Of a stretch of 48,326 nucleotides of DNA, positions 25,103-34,781 are shown piece by piece. Below the pieces are notes generated by a model. The model was not told where the DNA came from. It was given only the letters and a program-made list of their open reading frames with translations, and searched no databases. The translations under genes and the position numbers were made by a program. Numbering within the stretch: the stretch's first letter is position 1; every line of letters begins with the position of its first letter. Source of the stretch: Flavobacteriaceae bacterium (GTDB lineage: Bacteria > Bacteroidota > Bacteroidia > Flavobacteriales > Flavobacteriaceae); assembly GCA_017852075.1 (NCBI GenBank), contig JAFMLQ010000014.1, forward strand, positions 1 through 48,326. The letters run 5' to 3'.

Positions 25103-26404
25103 TTGGAGAAATACACCTTGTTTTGGTTTCGAAGAGACTTACGGATTGAGGACAATCACGGGTTATTCCAGGCCTTACAAGGAGAAAATAAGGTAATGCC
25201 CATTTTTATATTCGATCCTGACATCTTGGATCAATTGCCAAAACAAGATGCACGTGTTGAATTTATTTTATTAGCCTTGGGTGCCATTGATGTTGCTATG
25301 AAGAGGAACCGATGTAATGTTGGAATATATCATGGTACCCCCAGGGCTATTTTTCAAGAACTTATTGAAAAAGGAACTATAGAAAAGGTAGTTTGTAATG
25401 AAGACTATGAACCCTATGCCCTTGAGAGAGATGCTGAAATAAAAAAGTTGCTCGCTGAAAAAGGAGTGGGTTTTGAATCCTATAAAGATCAAGTCATTTT
25501 CGCAAAAGACGAAGTGACCAAAGACGATGGAACACCCTACAAGGTTTATACCCCTTACTCTAGAAAATGGCTTTCCCATTTTGAAGAAAAACCATTGGTC
25601 CATTTCCCTTCTGAGGACTTCCTTCACCATTGCGTTCAAAAAATACAACCCTCCTGTAATCTTGAAGATTTAGGCTTTTCAAAAAGTCCTGTGGCGCAGC
25701 CCGAAGTGCTTTTTAATGAAAAAGTCATAGACCACTATGAAGCGACACGAAATTTTCCTGCACTAAATCAAACCTCGAGATTAGGGACTGCCCTTCGGTT
25801 TGGAACTGTCAGCGTTAGAAAAGTAGTAAAAAAAGCCGCTTCGAGGATAAACAATACCTTTTTAAAAGAATTGATATGGAGAGAGTTTTTTATGCAAATT
25901 TTGTGGCATTTTCCAAAGACTCCAACTCAAAGTTTTAAACCTCAATACGAACGAATCGAGTGGCGGAACAATGAAAAAGAATTTGCTCAGTGGTGTGCGG
26001 GTGAAACGGGCTATCCTTTAGTAGATGCTGGAATGCGCGAACTCAATCAGACTGGCTTTATGCACAATCGCGTCCGTATGTTGGTAGGAAGTTTTTTGTG
26101 CAAGCATCTACTTATTGATTGGCGGTGGGGAGAAGCCTATTTCGCTGAAAAACTATTGGATTATGAAATGTCCAGTAATGTTGGAAACTGGCAATGGGTA
26201 GCAGGTTGCGGTGTTGATGCTGCACCTTATTTCAGGATTTTTAATCCAACAGAGCAAATTAAAAAATTTGATAAAGAACTCCTTTACATCAAAAAATGGG
26301 TGCCTCATTTTCAAGAACTCGAATATCCCCAGCCGATAGTAGATCATAAAATGGCTCGAGAACGTTGTTTGAATACGTATAAATTGGCTTTGAACCAACG
26401 ATGA
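25103..26404 (+). CDS. phr: Class I deoxyribodipyrimidine photolyase
   Basis: A 433-residue enzyme that uses blue light and FADH- to split cyclobutane pyrimidine dimers. N-terminal antenna-binding domain ([21 protein letters not shown]), then the helical FAD domain with KELIWREFF (Glu256 contacts the dimer), [12 protein letters not shown] (Asn359 near flavin N5; Trp363 and Trp365) and [12 protein letters not shown] place the start at TTG 25103, five bases after the SDR stop: it gives [11 protein letters not shown], the normal family N-terminus. The only upstream ATG, at 25040, would lie 58 bases inside the SDR gene and add 21 residues not seen in the family. ATGA junction to DUF2256. Confidence 0.92.
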   Translation: MEKYTLFWFRRDLRIEDNHGLFQALQGENKVMPIFIFDPDILDQLPKQDARVEFILLALGAIDVAMKRNRCNVGIYHGTPRAIFQELIEKGTIEKVVCNEDYEPYALERDAEIKKLLAEKGVGFESYKDQVIFAKDEVTKDDGTPYKVYTPYSRKWLSHFEEKPLVHFPSEDFLHHCVQKIQPSCNLEDLGFSKSPVAQPEVLFNEKVIDHYEATRNFPALNQTSRLGTALRFGTVSVRKVVKKAASRINNTFLKELIWREFFMQILWHFPKTPTQSFKPQYERIEWRNNEKEFAQWCAGETGYPLVDAGMRELNQTGFMHNRVRMLVGSFLCKHLLIDWRWGEAYFAEKLLDYEMSSNVGNWQWVAGCGVDAAPYFRIFNPTEQIKKFDKELLYIKKWVPHFQELEYPQPIVDHKMARERCLNTYKLALNQR

Positions 26405-26547
26405 AAGGTGTTTTAAAGCAGCATCTACCTGAAAAAGTATGTGTCCAATGCGGTAGACCTTTTCAATGGAGAAAAAAATGGGAGCGCGATTGGGAACAGG
26501 TTAAATTTTGTAGTAAAAAATGCAAGAAAGAAAAAGTAAGGCTCTAA
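26401..26547 (+). CDS. DUF2256 small Cys4 protein
   Basis: A 48-residue protein, recognisable as DUF2256: [20 protein letters not shown] followed by [12 protein letters not shown]. The four cysteines (14, 17, 37, 41; C-x2-C and C-x3-C) form a likely zinc-ribbon, and the rest is strongly basic (many Lys and Arg), so nucleic-acid or protein binding is plausible. It starts in an ATGA overlap with the photolyase stop and overlaps the start of the DASH cryptochrome by 28 bases in another frame. DUF2256 is a known companion of photolyase genes, but its function is not established. Confidence 0.88.
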   Translation: MKGVLKQHLPEKVCVQCGRPFQWRKKWERDWEQVKFCSKKCKKEKVRL

Positions 26548-27833
26548 TTTGGTTACGCAATGATTTGCGACTTTCAGATCATTTCGCATTTCATCATGCA
26601 GCGCAGCATACTGAAGGGGCTGTAGCCTACTATACTTTTGATCCCAAGCACTACATTGAGACTTCTTGGGGATTCAAAAAAACTGGAAGTTTTCGAGCAC
26701 AGTTTGTAATTGAAACTCTCCATCAACTAAAACATGACTTGGCTCAAAAAAACATTAGTCTAATTGTAGATACTCAAGCCCCCGAAATTGGTATTTCTCA
26801 ATGGACTCAAAAGTTAAGTATTACAGATGTGTACTATCAAGATGAGTGGACGAGAGAAGAAAAAATTTCTTCAGAATCTGTGCGTAAAGAACTCACATCA
26901 GCGATTACCATACACACTTTTTACGATCAATTTTTATTTCATCCTGAAGACATTCCTATGGAAATTGAGAACCTTCCGGAGGTATTCACCACTTTTAGAA
27001 AGATCTGTGAAAAAATGGGTAGGGTACGTCCTTGCTTTTCAGAGATTTCGGCCTTTCCTAAAGGAAACCTCATTCCTCAAGAGTTCAAAATCCCTACAGT
27101 TAGTGATTTAGGACTTTCTCAAGTAGAACGACATCCTCATTCTGCTTTTCCTTTCAAAGGCGGTTCTCGTTCTGGAAAACAACGCATGGATCATTATTTT
27201 TGGGAAACGGAAAAACTTTCTTTCTACAAGCAAACACGAAATGGGTTGTTGGGCATAGATTATAGCTCTAAACTCTCTGCTTGGTTGTCCAACGGATCCT
27301 TGTCAGCAAGACAAATCTACTGGGAAGTAATGGCGTATGAGAATGAAGTAAAAAAAAATCAATCCACCTATTGGATGATTTTTGAGTTGATTTGGAGGGA
27401 TTACTTCAAATATATTTCATTAAAACATGGTGATAGAATTTTCCATTTGGGAGGGATTTTAAAAAAAACATATCATTGGAATAACCACCCCAGTAAATTA
27501 GCATCCTGGATCAACGGAACCACTCAGGAACCTTTTGTAAATGCAAATATGATTGAGCTTTTGAAAACAGGATGGATGAGCAATCGAGGAAGACAAAATG
27601 TAGCCTCATTTTTTGCAAAAAACCTTTTGATGGATTGGCGGATGGGTGCCCACTATTTTGAGTCTCAACTTATAGATTATGACGTACACAGTAACTATGG
27701 AAATTGGATGTACGTAGCGGGTGTAGGAAATGATCCTCGCAATCGAAAATTTAACGTTCGAATGCAGGCAGAGCGTTATGATGAAGGAGGAAAATTTCAA
27801 CGGTTGTGGAATCAGCAAACTCTTTTTGAATGA
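26520..27833 (+). CDS. DASH-family cryptochrome/photolyase
   Basis: A 437-residue cryptochrome-DASH. The N-terminal domain starts [17 protein letters not shown]. Family signatures follow: [37 protein letters not shown] (about 222-258), [25 protein letters not shown], and [23 protein letters not shown], the DASH version of the flavin N5 loop. DASH proteins repair dimers in single-stranded or looped DNA and may also act as light sensors. The start overlaps DUF2256 by 28 bases; the end overlaps the next gene in ATGA. Confidence 0.92.
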   Translation: MQERKSKALIWLRNDLRLSDHFAFHHAAQHTEGAVAYYTFDPKHYIETSWGFKKTGSFRAQFVIETLHQLKHDLAQKNISLIVDTQAPEIGISQWTQKLSITDVYYQDEWTREEKISSESVRKELTSAITIHTFYDQFLFHPEDIPMEIENLPEVFTTFRKICEKMGRVRPCFSEISAFPKGNLIPQEFKIPTVSDLGLSQVERHPHSAFPFKGGSRSGKQRMDHYFWETEKLSFYKQTRNGLLGIDYSSKLSAWLSNGSLSARQIYWEVMAYENEVKKNQSTYWMIFELIWRDYFKYISLKHGDRIFHLGGILKKTYHWNNHPSKLASWINGTTQEPFVNANMIELLKTGWMSNRGRQNVASFFAKNLLMDWRMGAHYFESQLIDYDVHSNYGNWMYVAGVGNDPRNRKFNVRMQAERYDEGGKFQRLWNQQTLFE

Positions 27834-29362
27834 AAATACGGTTACTTCTTGGAGATCAACTTAACTCAACTCATCCTTGGTTTGATGTCGTTGACGATGA
27901 GGTACTTTATGTGCAAATGGAAATGCGACAAGAAACAGATTATGCCCCTCATCATATCCAAAAATTGATTGCTTTTTTTGGAGCCATGAGAAATTTTCAT
28001 CAAGAATTAGTTCAAAATGGACACCATGTACTTTACATGACACTCGATGCCCCAGACAATCGACAAGACTTGACACAAAATCTTCAGGAAGTTATAAGAA
28101 AACACCCTACCGTTTCTTTTTCTTATCAAAGTCCAGATGAGTACCGATTGGCGGAGCAATTAAAGAATTTTTGCAAGCAATTAACGATTCCTACAGAGGA
28201 GGTAGATACCCATCATTTTATGGCATCTCAAGAGGAGTTACATGATTATTTTACAGGAAAAAAACAGTACGTTCTCGAGTTTTTCTATCGTAAAATGCGC
28301 AAGAAGTTTGATTTGTTAATGGCGGGGGTACAACCCGAAGGAGGGCAATGGAATTTTGACAAACACAACCGTAAAAAATGGAAAGGGACTCCTGAAATAC
28401 CGAATGTTTATTCTCCTGGAAAAACTGGGTTAAAACACCTTCATCAGCTTTTTCAAGAGCAAGGAGTGAAAAGTATAGGGTATTTTGATCCTGAGACGTT
28501 TATCTATCCTTTAAGTCGTGCAGAGTGCTTAGAGCAGTTGGACTATTTTTGCAACCATCTATTGGTGCATTTTGGAGACTATCAGGATGCCATGCATACC
28601 GAAGAATTGAATCTTTTCCATTCACGACTTTCTTTTGGACTGAATACCAAAATGATCTCACCACTTGAGGTAGTGGGTACGGTCATTGAATACTATCGTG
28701 AACATACGGCGGATATTGACCTCTCTCAGGTAGAGGGTTTTGTTCGACAAATTGTAGGTTGGCGTGAGTACATGCGGGGAATATACTGGACACAAATGCC
28801 CCATTACAAAAAGAAAAATGCTTTAGAAAATAAAAATCCGCTCCCTGAATTTTACTGGACTTCAAATACCAAAATGAATTGTTTGCATCAGAGCATTAAA
28901 AACTCATTGGATCACGCCTATGCCCATCACATACAAAGATTAATGATTTTAGGGAATTTTGCTCTTTTGGCTCAGGTGGATCCACTTCGCGTAGATGATT
29001 GGTTTTTAGGAATATATGCCGATGCTGTGGAATGGGTTCAGCTTCCCAATACTCATGGAATGAGTCAGTGGGCAGATGGTGGAATTGTAGCCACAAAGCC
29101 CTATGTTTCTGCTGCCTCTTACATAAATAAAATGGGAAATTATTGTGAAAGCTGTAGCTATGATAAAAAGAAACGTATAGGAGAGAACGCCTGCCCTTTC
29201 AATAGTTTATATTGGAATTTTTTGGATGATAAAAAAGTGTTTTTTTCCAAGAATAATCGGATGGCAATGATGCTGCGTCTGTTAGAAAAAATCCCTGCTG
29301 CAGAATTGTCAGAAATCAAAGCACGTGCGCATCAGATTTTAAAAACACCAGATGCCTACTAA
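27830..29362 (+). CDS. Iron-sulfur bacterial cryptochrome/photolyase (PhrB-type, FeS-BCP)
   Basis: A 510-residue member of the FeS-BCP group, of which Agrobacterium PhrB is a (6-4) photolyase. The N-terminus [18 protein letters not shown] is the family hallmark. The four [4Fe-4S] cysteines are visible: Cys351 (MNCLHQ), Cys439 and Cys442 (NYCESC) and Cys455 (NACPF), one residue off the PhrB positions as I remember them. [18 protein letters not shown] and [17 protein letters not shown] line the flavin site. It probably repairs (6-4) photoproducts using FAD and a lumazine antenna. ATGA junction upstream; 11-base overlap with the next gene. Confidence 0.93.
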   Translation: MKIRLLLGDQLNSTHPWFDVVDDEVLYVQMEMRQETDYAPHHIQKLIAFFGAMRNFHQELVQNGHHVLYMTLDAPDNRQDLTQNLQEVIRKHPTVSFSYQSPDEYRLAEQLKNFCKQLTIPTEEVDTHHFMASQEELHDYFTGKKQYVLEFFYRKMRKKFDLLMAGVQPEGGQWNFDKHNRKKWKGTPEIPNVYSPGKTGLKHLHQLFQEQGVKSIGYFDPETFIYPLSRAECLEQLDYFCNHLLVHFGDYQDAMHTEELNLFHSRLSFGLNTKMISPLEVVGTVIEYYREHTADIDLSQVEGFVRQIVGWREYMRGIYWTQMPHYKKKNALENKNPLPEFYWTSNTKMNCLHQSIKNSLDHAYAHHIQRLMILGNFALLAQVDPLRVDDWFLGIYADAVEWVQLPNTHGMSQWADGGIVATKPYVSAASYINKMGNYCESCSYDKKKRIGENACPFNSLYWNFLDDKKVFFSKNNRMAMMLRLLEKIPAAELSEIKARAHQILKTPDAY

Positions 29363-30833
29363 ACACCCACCTCTTTCTGTGGTATGGTTAAAGCGCGACC
29401 TTAGACTGGAAGATCACGAAGCTCTTTCTGCAGCTTTGGAAGGGCGTAAATCGGTCTTATTGCTATACGTTGCAGAGGAAACTTTGCTAGCAGAAGAGCA
29501 TTTTAGTTCCCGCCATTTGAATTTTATCAAAGAATCAATTGCCGATATGAACCGTCGTTTGGTTCAATTCAATACAGAAGTATTAGCTGTCCATGGTGAA
29601 GTTGTTGCTGTTTTAGAAATCCTTCATCAAGAATTTGAAATTGAAGCGGTATATTCTCATTATGAGACTGGAATTGGATTGACTTATCGAAGAGATTTAG
29701 AATTGCAAAAGTGGCTTAAGTCAGAAGGAATTATTTGGTTGGAGTATCGTCAACAGGGAGTTTTTCGAGGTCTTCAGAATCGAAAAAGCTGGACGGAAAT
29801 GTGGGAAGAATTTATGCAAAAACCCCAGAAGCCTTATCCTAAAAAAGAACAAAAATTTGTTGCGGTTCACACACTAAAAAAAATACAGTCCAAGTTCAAG
29901 TTGATGGATTTAAATACAATACCCAACTCAAAAGTTCAACCAGGAGGGGTCACCTATGCCAAACGTTATTTGAATTCCTTTTTTGAAGGACGTTATATGA
30001 ATTATCAAAAACATATTTCGAAACCTGATTTGGCTCGTAGGAGCTGCAGTAGGCTTTCTCCTTACATTGCCTATGGAAACCTTTCGATGAGGCAAGTGCT
30101 TCAGCGAACAGAAGAAGAAAAAGCAAAGGGTAAAAAAGGTTTTGGTATAAAGGCATTTGAATCTCGTTTGCGCTGGCAGTCACATTTTATTCAAAAATTT
30201 GAAATGGAATGTAGTATGGAATTCCAAAGTGTCAACCGGGGATATCACCGTTTGTTAAAACCTGTGAATCTGGCGTATGTTGAAGCATGGGAACAAGGAA
30301 AGACAGGAGTACCTATGGTCGATGCAGCCCTTCGCTGTTTAGTAGAAACAGGATACTTGAATTTTAGAATGCGAGCTCTGGTGGTTTCTTTTTTTGTGCA
30401 TCAATTGTGGCAGCCTTGGCAAGCATGCTCGGCATTTTTAGCGCGTCAATTCCTCGATTTTGAGCCAGGGATACATTTTCCTCAGTTGCAAATGCAAGCA
30501 GGAGAAACGGGAATTAATACATTACGTATTTACAATCCTGTTAAAAACGGTATAGAACATGATCCTTTTGGAAATTTTACCAAACAATGGATCCCAGAGT
30601 TAAGACACCTTCCCGATGAATTGATTCACACCCCTTGGGAAATTACTCCTTTTGAAGAAGAAATATATCAGTTTGAAAAAGGGAAAAGTTATCCCAATCC
30701 TATAGTGGATTTGGATAAAACAAGAAAGTTTGCCTCAGAAACCCTTTGGAAGATGCAAAAAGATCCTGAGGTATATCAGGAAAGTAAACGGATATTAAAA
30801 AGACATACATTGAACCACAGAAGAATGCACTAG
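29352..30833 (+). CDS. Divergent photolyase-fold FAD-binding protein
   Basis: A 493-residue protein with the photolyase N-terminal domain ([21 protein letters not shown]) and FAD domain ([39 protein letters not shown]). Aligned by eye with the class I enzyme encoded at 25103, key residues differ: the dimer-contacting Glu becomes Arg272 (SRLRWQSHF), the Asn at flavin N5 becomes His375, and the two Trp of the WQW motif become Leu379 and Met381. So normal CPD repair and the usual Trp electron chain look impossible. It may be a photosensor, repair another lesion, or serve as a partner of the other three. The stop is followed directly by the TIGR03643 ATG. Confidence 0.87.
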   Translation: MPTKHPPLSVVWLKRDLRLEDHEALSAALEGRKSVLLLYVAEETLLAEEHFSSRHLNFIKESIADMNRRLVQFNTEVLAVHGEVVAVLEILHQEFEIEAVYSHYETGIGLTYRRDLELQKWLKSEGIIWLEYRQQGVFRGLQNRKSWTEMWEEFMQKPQKPYPKKEQKFVAVHTLKKIQSKFKLMDLNTIPNSKVQPGGVTYAKRYLNSFFEGRYMNYQKHISKPDLARRSCSRLSPYIAYGNLSMRQVLQRTEEEKAKGKKGFGIKAFESRLRWQSHFIQKFEMECSMEFQSVNRGYHRLLKPVNLAYVEAWEQGKTGVPMVDAALRCLVETGYLNFRMRALVVSFFVHQLWQPWQACSAFLARQFLDFEPGIHFPQLQMQAGETGINTLRIYNPVKNGIEHDPFGNFTKQWIPELRHLPDELIHTPWEITPFEEEIYQFEKGKSYPNPIVDLDKTRKFASETLWKMQKDPEVYQESKRILKRHTLNHRRMH

Positions 30834-31121
30834 ATGAAGAAAAATAAGCCTAGTTTAACCGAAGTACAAATAGATCGAGTAATTGAAATGGCATGGGAAG
30901 ATCGTACTCCTTTTGATGCAATTTTAGTCCAATTTGGCCTCAGTGAACAAGAAGTGATACAGCTGATGCGAAGGGAAATGAAACCTTCGAGTTTTAAAAT
31001 GTGGCGGGCACGTGTTCAAGGCCGAAGTACCAAGCACAGCAAAAGTCGTTCCGAAGAGATCAAACGTTTCCGTTGTTCACGACAACGAACCATAACCAAC
31101 AATAAAGTATCTAAAAGATGA
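30834..31121 (+). CDS. TIGR03643 (DUF2805) family protein
   Basis: A 95-residue, strongly basic protein. The first 60 residues hold a helix-turn-helix-like pattern (VQIDRVIEMAWEDRTPFDAILVQFGLSEQEVIQLMRREM) followed by PSSFKMWRARVQGRSTKH, the TIGR03643 signature; the tail is Lys/Arg-rich. Known as a companion of photolyase genes, function unknown; DNA binding is a fair inference. It begins on the base after the stop of the previous gene and is the last clear member of the operon. Confidence 0.87.
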   Translation: MKKNKPSLTEVQIDRVIEMAWEDRTPFDAILVQFGLSEQEVIQLMRREMKPSSFKMWRARVQGRSTKHSKSRSEEIKRFRCSRQRTITNNKVSKR

Positions 31122-31151
31122 TTTTTTTTGTAACTTAAATCAAAAAAAGTC

Positions 31152-31550
31152 ATGTCCCAAAACAAAACTCAACCTACATCTTTACCCGTCAAGCTTTTTT
31201 TAGACGATATACCTGATGACCAAAAAAGAGCCGACAGTTGGAAACTTTACAATCTTATGGAACGTCTTACCAATACCAAAGGGTGTATGTGGGGAACCTC
31301 TATTGTTGGTTTTGGTGAATACCATTACAAATATAAAACGGGTCGAGAAGGCGATTGGTTCGTTTGCGGTTTTTCTCCTCGAAAAAACGCCTTGTCCATA
31401 TACTTAATGTGTGATCTCTCCCAACTTTCATTGGAGGGATTGGGGAAGCACAAAAAAGGAAAAGGGTGTTTGTACATTAAAAAGCTAGAGGATATCGATT
31501 TTCAGGTGTTGGAGCGTATCGTAAAGACTAGTATAGAAAGATTGAAATAG
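31152..31550 (+). CDS. DUF1801 domain protein
   Basis: A 132-residue soluble protein of the YdhG/DUF1801 family, with KRADSWKLYNLMERLT, MWGTSIVGFGEYHYKY and ending in the conserved KGCLYIKKLEDIDFQVLERIV. Function unknown; some members have been proposed as iron chaperone-like proteins. It lies 30 bases after TIGR03643 on the same strand and might be read with the photolyase operon, but no overlap links them and the gene also occurs on its own elsewhere. Confidence 0.85.
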   Translation: MSQNKTQPTSLPVKLFLDDIPDDQKRADSWKLYNLMERLTNTKGCMWGTSIVGFGEYHYKYKTGREGDWFVCGFSPRKNALSIYLMCDLSQLSLEGLGKHKKGKGCLYIKKLEDIDFQVLERIVKTSIERLK

Positions 31551-31555
31551 TCCTT

Positions 31556-32383
31556 TTAGTAACGTACTTCTACATTCATACCTACACTCGCTGAACCTAC
31601 TTTAGACCACGAGCCTTGGCTTACTTCTCTTGCGATCAGAGGGGATCCAAAAAAACCTCCTGAAAAAAACAACTTTCCAGGACCTAAGTCCTCGATCCAT
31701 TCAATGGAGACAAAAAAATCTTGATCGATTACAATTTCGTAAGGAGTCAAATCTTTACTAACGATACCTGAGCTGATGTCGGTCTCCACGATGATGTTTT
31801 CATTCAACAAGGTCTGCTCTGGAAGACCGTCTTTAAGGCTGTAAAAGTTTAATCGAAAGCGTATAGGACCGTAGTCGTTTTCAACCAGAGAGACATTAAA
31901 TTTTTTTAAAATCATCGGATTTTTTCTCCCTCGTACTATAAAGCCCATTTCATTTCCTAGTTTATTGGTAGTGAAAGCTGCATAAATAAGTTGTGAGGTA
32001 GTTTTATTTCCTAGAATTTTCGTTTGGTATTTATTCCTCTGGGTAGTTAAAACCACTTCTTCTAATGCAGTTGCCTTTTCTTCTAAAGAAATGGTGAGAA
32101 TTTGTAAATCTAAATAATCTTTAAGGATGAAATCTCGAGATTCAAATCCGATCATAGAAAAGCGTAAAGTCGCATCGTTGTATTGATTTGCGGGCACTTC
32201 CAGCTCAAAATAACCTGACTCATCTGAAACGGTGCCAATATTTTGATTTACTAAGCCAATATTGACATACGGCAGTGGTTCTTGGGTAGTAGCGTCCAAA
32301 ACTTGGCCCACTATATCTACTTGACCATAGCCAAAGTATTGAATAAGGCAAAATAAGAGTAGGTATAGGGGGGTGTATTTCAT
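31556..32383 (-). CDS. Carboxypeptidase-like regulatory domain protein, exported
   Basis: A 275-residue protein with a Sec signal peptide (about 1-20, ending YFGYGQ), then a carboxypeptidase D regulatory-like beta-sandwich at about 21-105 (VDIVGQVLDATTQEPLPYVNIGL, GTVSDESGYFELEVP), as seen at the N-terminus of TonB-dependent receptors. No receptor barrel follows; the remaining 165 residues are of unknown type. Probably periplasmic or outer-membrane-associated; role unknown. It lies 14 bases downstream of murA on the same strand and may share its transcript. Confidence 0.82.
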   Translation of the reverse strand: MKYTPLYLLLFCLIQYFGYGQVDIVGQVLDATTQEPLPYVNIGLVNQNIGTVSDESGYFELEVPANQYNDATLRFSMIGFESRDFILKDYLDLQILTISLEEKATALEEVVLTTQRNKYQTKILGNKTTSQLIYAAFTTNKLGNEMGFIVRGRKNPMILKKFNVSLVENDYGPIRFRLNFYSLKDGLPEQTLLNENIIVETDISSGIVSKDLTPYEIVIDQDFFVSIEWIEDLGPGKLFFSGGFFGSPLIAREVSQGSWSKVGSASVGMNVEVRY

Positions 32384-32397
32384 GGGACTTTTTTACT

Positions 32398-33711
32398 TCA
32401 TGTTTTTACACGTTCAATTTTCGCGCCAATTTGTTTTAAACGGGTATCGATGTTTTCATACCCTCTGTCGATCTGCTCGATATTATGGATGATACTTTTT
32501 CCTTTTGCGGAAAGTGCGGCAATGAGTAGTGATACTCCAGCACGGATATCAGGTGAAGTCAATGTAGCTGCTTTCAGTTGAGATTTAAAATCATGACCAA
32601 TAACAGTAGCGCGATGCGGATCACAAAGAATTATTTTTGCCCCCATATCGATTAATTTATCTACAAAAAACAAGCGACTTTCAAACATTTTTTGATGGAT
32701 TAGGACACTTCCACGCGCCTGGGTAGCTACGACCAAAATAATACTGAGTAAATCTGGCGTAAAGCCTGGCCAAGGTGCATCTGAAATGGTCAATATAGAG
32801 CCGTCAATATAACTTTGTATTTCGTAACCCTCGTGATGCGCAGGAACAAAAAGATCGTCTCCTCTCTTTTCTAGGGTAATTCCCAGTTTACGGAATACAC
32901 TAGGCAATTGACCCAAGTATTCCCAGCGTACATTTTTGATGGTAATTTCACTTTGGGTCATGGCGGCAAGTCCTACCCAGCTTCCAATTTCGATCATGTC
33001 TGGTAGAATGGTATGGTCTGTACCGGTAAGGGTTGTAACGCCTTCTATGGTAAGCAAATTGGAGCCAATTCCACTAATTTTTGCTCCCATACGGTTTAGC
33101 ATTCCACACAGCTGTTGAAGGTAGGGTTCACAAGCTGCGTTGTAAATTGTGGTTTTTCCTTCGGCTAAAACAGCAGCCATAACGATATTTGCGGTTCCAG
33201 TAACAGAAGCTTCGTCTAAAAGCATATCTGTTCCTTTTAGTTTTTTGGCTTCCACACTGTAGAAATAGTCTTCTTTATCATAGTTAAAGGAAGCGCCTAA
33301 TTTGATCAGACCCTCAAAGTGAGTATCGAGTCTTCTTCTTCCTATTTTATCTCCTCCAGGACGGGGAATACTTCCTTTTCCAAAACGTGCCAAAAGAGGA
33401 CCTACAAGCATGATTGAACCGCGAAGACCTTTTCCGTCAACTTTAAATTGATTTGAATTCAGATAGTTCAGTTGTACCTGATCTGCTTTAAACTGATAGC
33501 TCCCTTGTTTTATTTTTTTTACTCCTACACCAAAATTTTTGAGTAGTTGAATGAGTTTATTGACATCAACAATGTCAGGAATGTTATGTATAGTAACGGT
33601 TTCAGGAGTAAGTAAAACAGCACACAGAATTTGTAATGTTTCATTTTTTGCCCCTTGAGGTGTTATCGAGCCTTTGAGGGAATGTCCTCCTTCAATAACG
33701 AATGATTCCAT
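32398..33711 (-). CDS. murA: UDP-N-acetylglucosamine 1-carboxyvinyltransferase, Asp variant
   Basis: A 437-residue cytoplasmic enzyme that transfers enolpyruvate to UDP-GlcNAc in the first committed step of peptidoglycan synthesis. The N-terminal block (IEGGHSLKGSITPQGAKNE) with the catalytic Lys/Asn, and RFGKGSIPRPGGDKIGRRRLDTH, are clear. In the second block the usual Cys115 is Asp (Asp121 counting from this start), a natural change known in other bacteria to make MurA insensitive to fosfomycin. I start at ATG 33711; a TTG six bases upstream abuts the DUF4290 stop. It forms a unit with DUF4290 just upstream. Confidence 0.94.
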   Translation of the reverse strand: MESFVIEGGHSLKGSITPQGAKNETLQILCAVLLTPETVTIHNIPDIVDVNKLIQLLKNFGVGVKKIKQGSYQFKADQVQLNYLNSNQFKVDGKGLRGSIMLVGPLLARFGKGSIPRPGGDKIGRRRLDTHFEGLIKLGASFNYDKEDYFYSVEAKKLKGTDMLLDEASVTGTANIVMAAVLAEGKTTIYNAACEPYLQQLCGMLNRMGAKISGIGSNLLTIEGVTTLTGTDHTILPDMIEIGSWVGLAAMTQSEITIKNVRWEYLGQLPSVFRKLGITLEKRGDDLFVPAHHEGYEIQSYIDGSILTISDAPWPGFTPDLLSIILVVATQARGSVLIHQKMFESRLFFVDKLIDMGAKIILCDPHRATVIGHDFKSQLKAATLTSPDIRAGVSLLIAALSAKGKSIIHNIEQIDRGYENIDTRLKQIGAKIERVKT

Positions 33712-33717
33712 AGTCAA

Positions 33718-34356
33718 TTAATACCTTTTTCTGTTGCGTTTTCTTGGATGACTTTGATTACTGCTAGGGCCGCTTCCGTTTTTGCTTTTAATTTTAATCA
33801 GTTCTGCAGAGTCGCTTAAGGGTAATTGAGCAGCGGCGACTTTGAGTTTTCCACCAGAAAGTTCTTCCAAATGCGCTAAGATTAATACATCTTCCACAGT
33901 GTCTTTATTCCAACTAAGGAAGTTTTTCTTCATGTGGTTGGCAATGGTAAATACCAGTACATCCTTTAATTCACCTTCTTCCCAATCCACGGCCACATCG
34001 ATCATACGTTTGATGTTGTTCCCATAAAAACGATATTTGGGAAAGTTTTGAGGATAAGCGAGTTTTTCGGGTTTCATGTCAAGGAGCTCCTTCTGGGGTT
34101 TATCAAAAGGACTATCAACTTCAATATCAAAATTTGCCATGATAAAAAACTGATCCCAAAGTTTATGTTGAAAATCAGGAACATCACGCAAGTGGGGATT
34201 TAGATTTCCCATAACTCCAATGATGGCTTTGGCTTTTTTGTTTCGTTCATCGATGTTAGTTTCTTCTTTAACCAATTCGATCATTTTGTGAATATGTCTT
34301 CCATATTCAGGGATAATAAGCTGCTTGCGCGTAGTATTGTATTGCAAGGTTTCCAT
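33718..34356 (-). CDS. DUF4290 family protein
   Basis: A 212-residue soluble protein matching DUF4290 (YGRHIHKMIELV, RNKKAKAIIGVMGNLNPHLRDVPDFQHKLWDQ, PKYRFYGNNIK). The last 25 residues are basic and Ser-rich (NQSHPRKRNRKRY). Function unknown. The gene sits directly before murA, an order conserved in Flavobacteriia, so a link with cell-wall synthesis is suspected but not shown. The 86 bases upstream separate it from the DUF493 gene. Confidence 0.85.
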   Translation of the reverse strand: METLQYNTTRKQLIIPEYGRHIHKMIELVKEETNIDERNKKAKAIIGVMGNLNPHLRDVPDFQHKLWDQFFIMANFDIEVDSPFDKPQKELLDMKPEKLAYPQNFPKYRFYGNNIKRMIDVAVDWEEGELKDVLVFTIANHMKKNFLSWNKDTVEDVLILAHLEELSGGKLKVAAAQLPLSDSAELIKIKSKNGSGPSSNQSHPRKRNRKRY

Positions 34357-34442
34357 AAAGTGTTTTTGCTAGTAAAAAGGTGTCGTGTAAATATGTTGCA
34401 AGTTAGTAAATTCAATTTAACTCCCAAGCGATGTGTGTGCCA

Positions 34443-34733
34443 TTATAGCGCAATAATTCCTTCTAATTTACTACTTTTCTTGTAAATATCAATGACTTGG
34501 TCGGGGGACTGCATTTCAATCTTTATACTTAGGCTCGTAAAGGTGTTTTTTGAAGATTTCTTTTCAGAAAAAGTTCCTTTTTTTGCATCAAAAAAAGATT
34601 TTAAATTTTCTAGATGGGGTGATTCCGATTTTACGATAAACTTGAAAAGGTAAAGCCCAGGCCAATTTTGGGAAGCTTCCAGTTGCTCATAAAAACGTGA
34701 ATAAAAATCTTCTGAATGGGAGTTGGATTGCAT
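34443..34733 (-). CDS. DUF493 family protein
   Basis: A 96-residue small protein of the DUF493 (YbeD-like) family, with an alpha/beta ACT-like fold: FYSRFYEQLEASQNWPGLYLFKFIVKS and FTSLSIKIEMQSPDQVIDIYKKSSKLEGI. Members are thought to be small regulatory or ligand-binding domains; no function is fixed. It is divergent from the NTPase at 34782 with a 48-base shared upstream region. Confidence 0.82.
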   Translation of the reverse strand: MQSNSHSEDFYSRFYEQLEASQNWPGLYLFKFIVKSESPHLENLKSFFDAKKGTFSEKKSSKNTFTSLSIKIEMQSPDQVIDIYKKSSKLEGIIAL

Positions 34734-34747
34734 GAAGGCACTTACTT

Positions 34748-34775
34748 TTGTGTAAAGATATTGGTTTTATACTTG
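34748..34775 (+). promoter_or_regulatory. Candidate promoter of the NTPase-recQ-fmt operon
   Basis: TATACTTG at 34768-34775 matches TAnnTTTG at all but one position, and TTG at 34748-34750 lies exactly 17 bases before it. The ATG is six bases after the -7 element, again suggesting a very short or absent leader. Confidence 0.5.
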
Positions 34776-34781
34776 TTACAA

